Origin: Dugong dugon
Taxonomy: Eukaryota; Chordata; Mammalia; Sirenia; Dugongidae
DNA: 64,000 nt
NCBI GenBank assembly: GCA_030035585.1
Contig: CM057462.1
Coordinates: forward strand, 146,114,734-146,178,733
Reading direction: 5' to 3'
Shown here one piece after another: positions 58,671-64,000 of this stretch (position 1 is its first letter; every line of letters begins with the position of its first letter). The position numbers and the translations under genes were made by a program. Below the pieces are notes generated by a model that worked only from the letters and a program-made list of their open reading frames with translations, was not told the DNA's origin and did no database searches.

Positions 58671-59290
58671 TCTACTATAATTTAGGCAGCTAGAAATAAA
58701 GTAGAAGACTCTGTACTTTCCCTGAGGTAACCGAAAATCTAACTGGCAAGCTACACAATCTTTTTAAAAATTATTTATTCATGTGGTTCAATATCAAAAT
58801 TAATAAAATAGTCTGTATTGTGTGGAACAGACACTGAGTGCCATATGAAGAAGAGAATATTTTTAGCTAAGTCATTTTGAAAATTTTCTTAGGAGGTAGC
58901 TTTATGGATGACCTTGACTTTTGAGTAGAATTTCATTAGGTATGAAGTAGTATGTGCATGTCTACTTTAGTGGTGGTAGAGGGAGAGAGGACTGTATTCC
59001 AGAAAGACAGATAGTGAGATCAAAGGTACTAGAATGTACAAACTATTTTAAGAGGACAATAAGAAGACATCCTGGCTGTTCCCAGGAATACTGAGCTGCA
59101 TCCAAGGTAAGAAATATGGATTTTATTTAGTAATTAACTAGAAGCATTTAAATGTTTTTGTAATGAAAGAATAGTAGATGCAAAGTACACGTTTTTAGAC
59201 GTTTAGTCTGACAATATTTTAAAGGATGAATTAGCTAGTCATAGACCAAACTTTGACTTTTGCAACAGATTAAACATGAGGTTATTACCA
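58671..59290. other. Unassigned stretch
   Basis: Partly resembles the L2-like repeat near 58,980-59,230 but too diverged to call. No frame. Confidence 0.4.
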
Positions 59291-59294
59291 TACC

Positions 59295-59500
59295 AGTTAC
59301 CATCAAGTTGATTCTGACTCATGCCCACTTCATGTATGTCAGAGTGGAAACGTGCTCCATAGGGTTCTCAATAGCCGATTTTTTTTTGAAGTAGATCACC
59401 AGGCCTTTCTTCCTAGGGGCTTTTAGGTGGACTCAGACCTTCAACTTTTCACTTAGCAGCCGAGTGCAGTACCCATTTGCACCACCCAGGGGCCTCCATA
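59295..59500 (-). mobile_element. AfroSINE, divergent type
   Basis: Minus strand: GGAGGCCCCTGGGTGGTGCA head, GGTCTGAGTCCACCTAAAAG, tail GAGTCAGAATCAACTTGATG. Same subfamily as 37,241 and 49,366. Confidence 0.92.
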
Positions 59501-59507
59501 GGTGATT

Positions 59508-59572
59508 TAAACCAAAAAACCAAACCTGTTGCGGTCGAGCCGATTCTGACTCATAGCTACCCTGTAGTAACC
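59508..59572 (-). mobile_element. AfroSINE tail fragment
   Basis: AACCAAAAAACCAAACCTGT then TCGAGCCGATTCTGACTCAT and GCTACCCTGTAG. The body is missing; a different repeat begins at 59,573. Confidence 0.88.
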
Positions 59573-59754
59573 CAGAAGTAGAGAGTGCCGTGGGAGGGAT
59601 GACTAGTGCCAGAATTGGTAAAAAAAAGTTGGAGAGTGGAAGTATGTCTGACCTTCACCTTATATGAATCAGCTTTGGGCTGATCCTGGTCATTATCCCG
59701 CCTGAAGTAAGACAGGTCCTGATGCTATTACCACCACCTCCACCATTTTACAAA
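59573..59754 (+). repeat. Direct repeat A of unknown family
   Basis: Aligns with 61,183-61,360 in the same orientation: CAGAAGTAGAGAGTGCCGTG against CAGAAGCAGAGACTGCTGTG, and onward for about 180 bases with moderate divergence. Confidence 0.75.
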
Positions 59755-60780
59755 GTGGTACTAACTACGTAAATGACAGAGTATTCCAATGAGAGCGAAT
59801 AGCATGGGCTCAGATTGGGAAAAGAAATCAAGAGTTCCTTTCTGGGCAAGTTAGGTTGGACATGTATTTGAGACATCCGGTTGGAAATATTGAGTAAGAA
59901 GATAGAAATATTGGTCTAATACTCAGAAGAGGAGTCTAGGCTGAAGATCTAAATGTATAAATCCCTAGCCAATAGATGGGTCTTAGATATGGAATAAATC
60001 AGTTAGGAAGAAAATTTAGAGTAAGAATTACAAGGATTGGAGAAAGCCTTGAAAAGCTGCCATATATAAAAAGCAAATAGGGGAGGATGTATTGGCAAAG
60101 GACACTAAGGAGTTGGGTGTTGGAGGAAAAAATGAGATAAATGTAGTGTAAGACAAGTTAAGAAAGAGATCATTTCTGGCTGGTAGTAGTTAACAGGATT
60201 GAATGTTACTTAGTGGGCAAATAGATTGAAGCCTCCAAAAAAAAAAAAAAAAACCTTCTAATAGGTTTAATTACATGAAGGGCATTGGTGGCCTTGATAA
60301 GAGTAGTTTTGGAAGAGGAAAAGAAATAAAAGCCAGATTATTGTGGGATTAGAACTGAGTGGGAGGGGAGGAACTAGAAAGTGCTGATATAGATACTCTC
60401 CATTCGAAATACTTGGCAGTAAAGAGACTTTATAAAAACAACTTTTTGAAAGGGAAATACGGTTTTTTGTTGTTTTATGGTGTGTATGTGTATGTGTTGT
60501 TGTTTGTTTTTTTGGAAATAATGATGGGTCAGTTTTAATCATCTTGAGTTTGGGGAGATGACAGAAACAAAATAGAAAGGTTCAACCAGCATTTAGAAAG
60601 GAAACACTGGAGCTCAGGAGAAAAGACAGGGCTGGAGAAATGAATTAGATAATCAGCTTCTCAGAGGTAAGACTAAATGCTCTAAGCAGGTGCTGGTTAA
60701 AAGAGTATAAAGTAGAGCTGAGAATTCAGGACTAAAACATGATGAAACATTACATTTAAAAAAGGGGAACTAGAGCCGTG
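59755..60780 (-). mobile_element. L2-like ancient repeat, distal part
   Basis: GACATGTATTTGAGACATCC, GAGGAGTCTAGGCTGAAGAT, GGCATTGGTGGCCTTGATAA and GCCAGATTATTGTGGGATTA follow the distal part of the same old repeat as at 21,985. An A run is at 60,237-60,253. Confidence 0.6.
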
Positions 60781-60842
60781 GTGCAGTGAATTACTTAATA
60801 TGGCCCTTCAAGCCATAGTCTTCTTGACTCCCTCACTAGGCT

Positions 60843-61182
60843 TAGAATGAGCCATCCCAGAGCAGAAGAGGGGACCTCACATCTACCAAGAAAGAAGAGC
60901 CAGGAGTGGAGTGAGTCCTTTGGACCTGGGATCCCTGTACTGAGAACCTCCTACATCCAGAAGACAGAGAAAGAGAGTTGTAACATTGGAGACGGCAAGG
61001 GACAGCAAGAAGCAGTGGCAGAGAAACAGCAGCAGCAGAACCAGGAGACCAGCAGGAGATGGCGTGATGTGTTTCCCAACCCACAGAGCAAGAAAGCTGA
61101 GTGCCTTCGGGCAGGAGGCTTGCTGGTGGAGTGGGGTGCCTCCGGGCTCTTGGTGGCAGAGCTAGACTCACTGAACCCACCA
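60843..61182 (+). mobile_element. MaLR-like ERV fragment, internally deleted
   Basis: 60,868-60,955 is a piece of the same LTR as at 52,582 (CCTTTGGACCTGGGATCCCT). It is joined directly to internal sequence that matches 53,460-53,640 (GAACCAGGAGACCAGCAGGA, GTGGAGTGGGGTGCCTCCGG). The frames of 140-190 codons on both strands here carry no retroviral domain. Confidence 0.7.
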
Positions 61183-61360
61183 CAGAAGCAGAGACTGCTG
61201 TGGGAGGGAAAGTTAGTGTCAGAATTAGTAAAAAGTAGGAGGGAGGAGGCACATCTGACCTCTGCCTCATAGGAATCAACCTTGGGCTGTTGATCTTGGT
61301 TCTCCGTCCCCCTTGTGAAATTAGAGAGGTCAGAGGCCTCCGCCATGCCATTTTTACAGA
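61183..61360 (+). repeat. Direct repeat B of unknown family
   Basis: Partner of 59,573-59,754. It directly continues the ERV fragment, so the repeat may be part of that ERV's internal region that is absent from the 53-54.5 kb copy. Confidence 0.7.
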
Positions 61361-61746
61361 GCTGAAGCTGAGGTCTATGAATGAAGACATAGAAAAGCAG
61401 TCCAAGGAGGAGGTAGAACAATCAGGTTGAAACCAAGGGAGAGATGAATTTTAAAAAGAAGGACAATTTCAGAAGCAACATGTAGAAACTCTTAATTTGT
61501 GCCATTTGCAATCACCATGACACAAAGACTATTTATTCAAACTAAGTAAAAGATTTTCCTATTTGCATACTTTTAAAATGTGGAAGACACACTCTCCTAC
61601 TGTCTTATCCAGTGTGGGTTTTGAAAAAAAATAATGTTCAGGATAAAAATAAAAGGTCAAACAATAATGAAAAGACAAATAAAAAGTAAAATATCACTCC
61701 AAATCCCCCGACAGAAATAATCATCATTAACTTTAACCAAAAATAT
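61361..61746. other. Unassigned stretch
   Basis: No recognised family or frame. Confidence 0.4.
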
Positions 61747-61908
61747 AAAAAAAACAAATCCTTTGCCATTGAGTCATTCCAACTCATAGCAACCGTATAG
61801 GACAAAGTAGAACTACCCTATAGGGTTTCTAAGGAGCTGCTAGTGGATTTGAACTGCCGATCTTTTGATTAGCAGCCAAGTTCTTAACCACTGCACCAAC
61901 AGGGCTCC
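61747..61908 (-). mobile_element. AfroSINE, short type
   Basis: Minus strand: head GGAGCCCTGTTGGTGCAGTG, GGCAGTTCAAATCCACTAGC, tail GACTCAATGGCAAAGGATTT. Confidence 0.95.
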
Positions 61909-62424
61909 ATCAGTAACATTAAGTAATATTAATTTCAATCAGTTCTTTATGACTGTATAAGATGAAAAATTAGGAGAATGCATTGAGTCACAAATGGATG
62001 CTAAATAATTTGTTATCGAAAGAGACTTGTATGGTTAGATTCTTAGGCAGATAGACACAGATAGATAAAAATGCTTGAAATAATTTCTGAAGAATAGAAT
62101 CACATCATACAAGCTGTTTTAATACACATATGAAAACAAGTGGAAATAAAATTCTAGAATTCACTTAAATGTTTCTCTGGCAAATAACTATTAATTCCTA
62201 AAATAGTTCACTTATTTTAATAAAAATGTAATAAAATGTTTAAAAAGTTTTAAGTCTGTATTTTTAACTATGAGTTTCATATTTAAACAAATTCCTTGAC
62301 TTCCCATCATGATAGCTGAATAAATTTTGAATAAATTAATCTTGGACTTTCTCTAATTTACTTTCCTATACCTTCCGTGATTTTTCTCTGATTTTTTTTT
62401 GCATCATCTACTTCGTTTATGTTG
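61909..62424. other. Unassigned AT-rich stretch
   Basis: No recognised family or frame. Confidence 0.4.
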
Positions 62425-64000
62425 TTGTTGTTAGATGTCATCAAGTCAGTTCTGATTCACAGCAATCCTACATACAACAGAATGAAACACTGCCCGGTCC
62501 TGCTCCATCCTCACAATCATTGCTATGCTTGAGTCCATTGTTCCAGTCATTGTGTCAATCAATCTCGTTGAGGGTCTTCCTCTTTTTTGCTGACGCTTTA
62601 CTTAACGAGCATCATGTCCTTCTCTAAGGACTGGTCCCGCCTGATAACATGTCCAAAGTACATGAGACAAAGTCACACCATTCTAACTTCTAATGAGTAT
62701 TCTGGCTGTACTTCTTCCAACAGATTTGTTGGTTCTTCTGGCAATCCACTGTATATTTAATATTCCTCCCCAACACCATAATTCAAAGGCGTCAATTCTT
62801 CTTCAGTGTTCCTCATTCATTGTCCAGCTTCCACAGGCATATGAAGCAATTGAAAATACCGTGGCTTGGCTCAGGCACACCTTAGTCCTCAGAGTGACAT
62901 CTTTGCTTATTGACACTTTAAAGAGCTCTTTTGCAGTATATTTGTCCAATACAACATATCCTTTGATTTCTTGACTGTTACTTCCATGAGCATTGTAGTA
63001 AAATGAAATCCTTTACAACTTCAATATTTTCTCCATTTATCATGAGGTTGCTTATTACTCTAGTTGTGAGGATTTTTGTTTTCTTTATGTTGAGGTGCAA
63101 TCCATACTGAAGGCTGTAGTCTTTGATCTTCATTAGTAGGCGTTTCAAGTTCTCTTCACCTTCAGCAGGCAAGGTTGTATCATTTGCATATCATAGGTTG
63201 TTAATGAGTCTTCCTCCAATCCTGATGACACATTCTTCTTCATATAGTCCAGCTTCTCAGATTATTTGCTCTGCATACAGGGTGAATAAGTATGGCAAAA
63301 GGATAAAACCCTTGAAAATTTAGAGGCTTAATATGTTGTGGGGTTGTTAACCAATGTCATAGAACAACATGTGTACTACTATTTCATGAGAAACTATTTG
63401 TTCTGTAAGCTTTCACCTGAAGTACAATAAAATAAATAAATAAATAAATAAATAAAGGATAAAACCCTGAGGCACACCTTTCCTGATCTTGAACCATGCA
63501 GTATCCCCTTATTCTTCTCAAATGACTGCCTCTTGTTCTATGTACAGGTTCCTCATGTACACAACTAGATGCTCTGAAATTCCCATTCTTTGCAATTTTA
63601 TCCAAATTTGTTACGATCCACACAGTCGAATGCCTTTGCATAGTCAATAGAACACAAGTACACAGGTAAGCATCTTACTAATATTCTCTGCTTTCAGTCA
63701 AGAACCATCTGACATCAACAGTGATATCCCTCATTCCATGTCCTCTTCTGAATCCAGCTTGAATTTCTGGCAGTTATCTATTGATGTACTTCCCCAACTG
63801 CTTTTGAATAATCTTTAGCAAAATTTTACTTGTATGCGATATTAATGATATTGTTTGATAATTTCCACATTCTGTTGGATCACTTTCCTTTGGAATGGGC
63901 ACAAACATGGATCCCTTCCAGTTGGTTGGCCAGGTAGCTCTCTTCCAAAATTTCTTAGCATAAGTGAGTGAGCACCTCCAGCACTGCATCTGTTTGTTGA
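62425..64000 (-). pseudogene. RTE retrotransposon, 3' half, runs off the window
   Basis: From the 3' end (GTTGTTGTTGTTAGATGTCA) through 3' UTR, thumb (frame 62978-63172, LNIKKTKILTTRVI) and palm to the block at 63774-63989 (KRATWPTNWKGSMFVPIPKE). The catalytic box near 63,185 reads YAND in place of YADD. An L1 3' fragment interrupts it at 63,313. The endonuclease would lie beyond 64,000. Confidence 0.92.
63313..63453 (+). mobile_element. L1 3' end inside the RTE, with TSD
   Basis: A short L1 3' end: AAAATTTAGAGGCTTAATAT, GTTGTGGGGTTGTTAACCAA, CTGTAAGCTTTCACCTGAAG, then an AATA-rich tail of about 30 bases. The perfect duplication AAAGGATAAAACCCT lies at 63,298-63,312 and 63,454-63,468. Confidence 0.95.

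Noticed and set aside
60842..61421. Overlapping frames of 140-190 codons on both strands
   Set aside because: They lie in an ERV fragment, show no gag, pol or env motif, and open frames on both strands point to composition and not coding.
1..64000. CRISPR arrays, operons, bacterial or phage genes
   Set aside because: No spaced short repeats or dense gene layout; the transposon content is that of a mammal.

Overview
The window is non-coding DNA from a placental mammal, almost certainly an afrotherian and most likely an elephant. The reasons are about 20 copies of the tRNA-derived AfroSINE family (head like GGAGCCCTGGTGGC, tail like CGACTCGACGGCA), several BovB-like RTE retrotransposons of the elephant type, a lineage-typical L1, and old mammal-wide MIR, L2, MLT1 and L1M remnants. 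I find no convincing host exon, functional RNA gene, promoter or CRISPR array. It reads as an intergenic or intronic segment. Family names rest on recognising consensus motifs by eye; no database search was run.

Layout. 1-12.4 kb: L2, MIR, MER5-like and L1M relics between stretches I cannot assign. 12.4-17.1 kb: two RTE copies facing each other in opposite orientation. 17.2-24.2 kb: MIR, L1M 3' ends, MLT1-type LTRs, an L2-like repeat and a possible decayed pseudogene. 24.2-32.7 kb: one nearly full-length but dead L1 on the minus strand, split by a solo LTR. 32.7-40.2 kb: MIR, a deleted L1M, many AfroSINEs and a tRNA-Gly/RTE composite. 40.2-43.1 kb: a repeat-poor, CpG-enriched stretch that is the best candidate for a conserved regulatory element. 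43.1-47.2 kb: an L1M remnant and a cluster of local inverted and direct duplications mixed with nested AfroSINEs. 47.2-52.5 kb: mostly unassigned, with a short internally deleted RTE at the end. 52.6-58.7 kb: a MaLR-like provirus whose 3' LTR holds an RTE, which itself holds an L1 3' fragment. 58.7-64 kb: more AfroSINEs, an old repeat, an ERV fragment and an RTE that runs off the window.

How the parts relate. The L1 and RTE lineages are the autonomous enzymes here; the AfroSINEs and the internally deleted RTEs carry RTE-like tails and were probably moved in trans by RTE. Every coding element I examined carries frameshifts, stops or, in three cases, changed catalytic residues. I did not find an undescribed gene system. 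The most unusual signals are the nested inverted and templated duplications at 44.4-46.6 kb, the tRNA-Gly-headed RTE composite near 39.9 kb, a chimeric L1 3' end seen at two unrelated insertion sites, and the TE-poor CpG-rich block near 41-42 kb.
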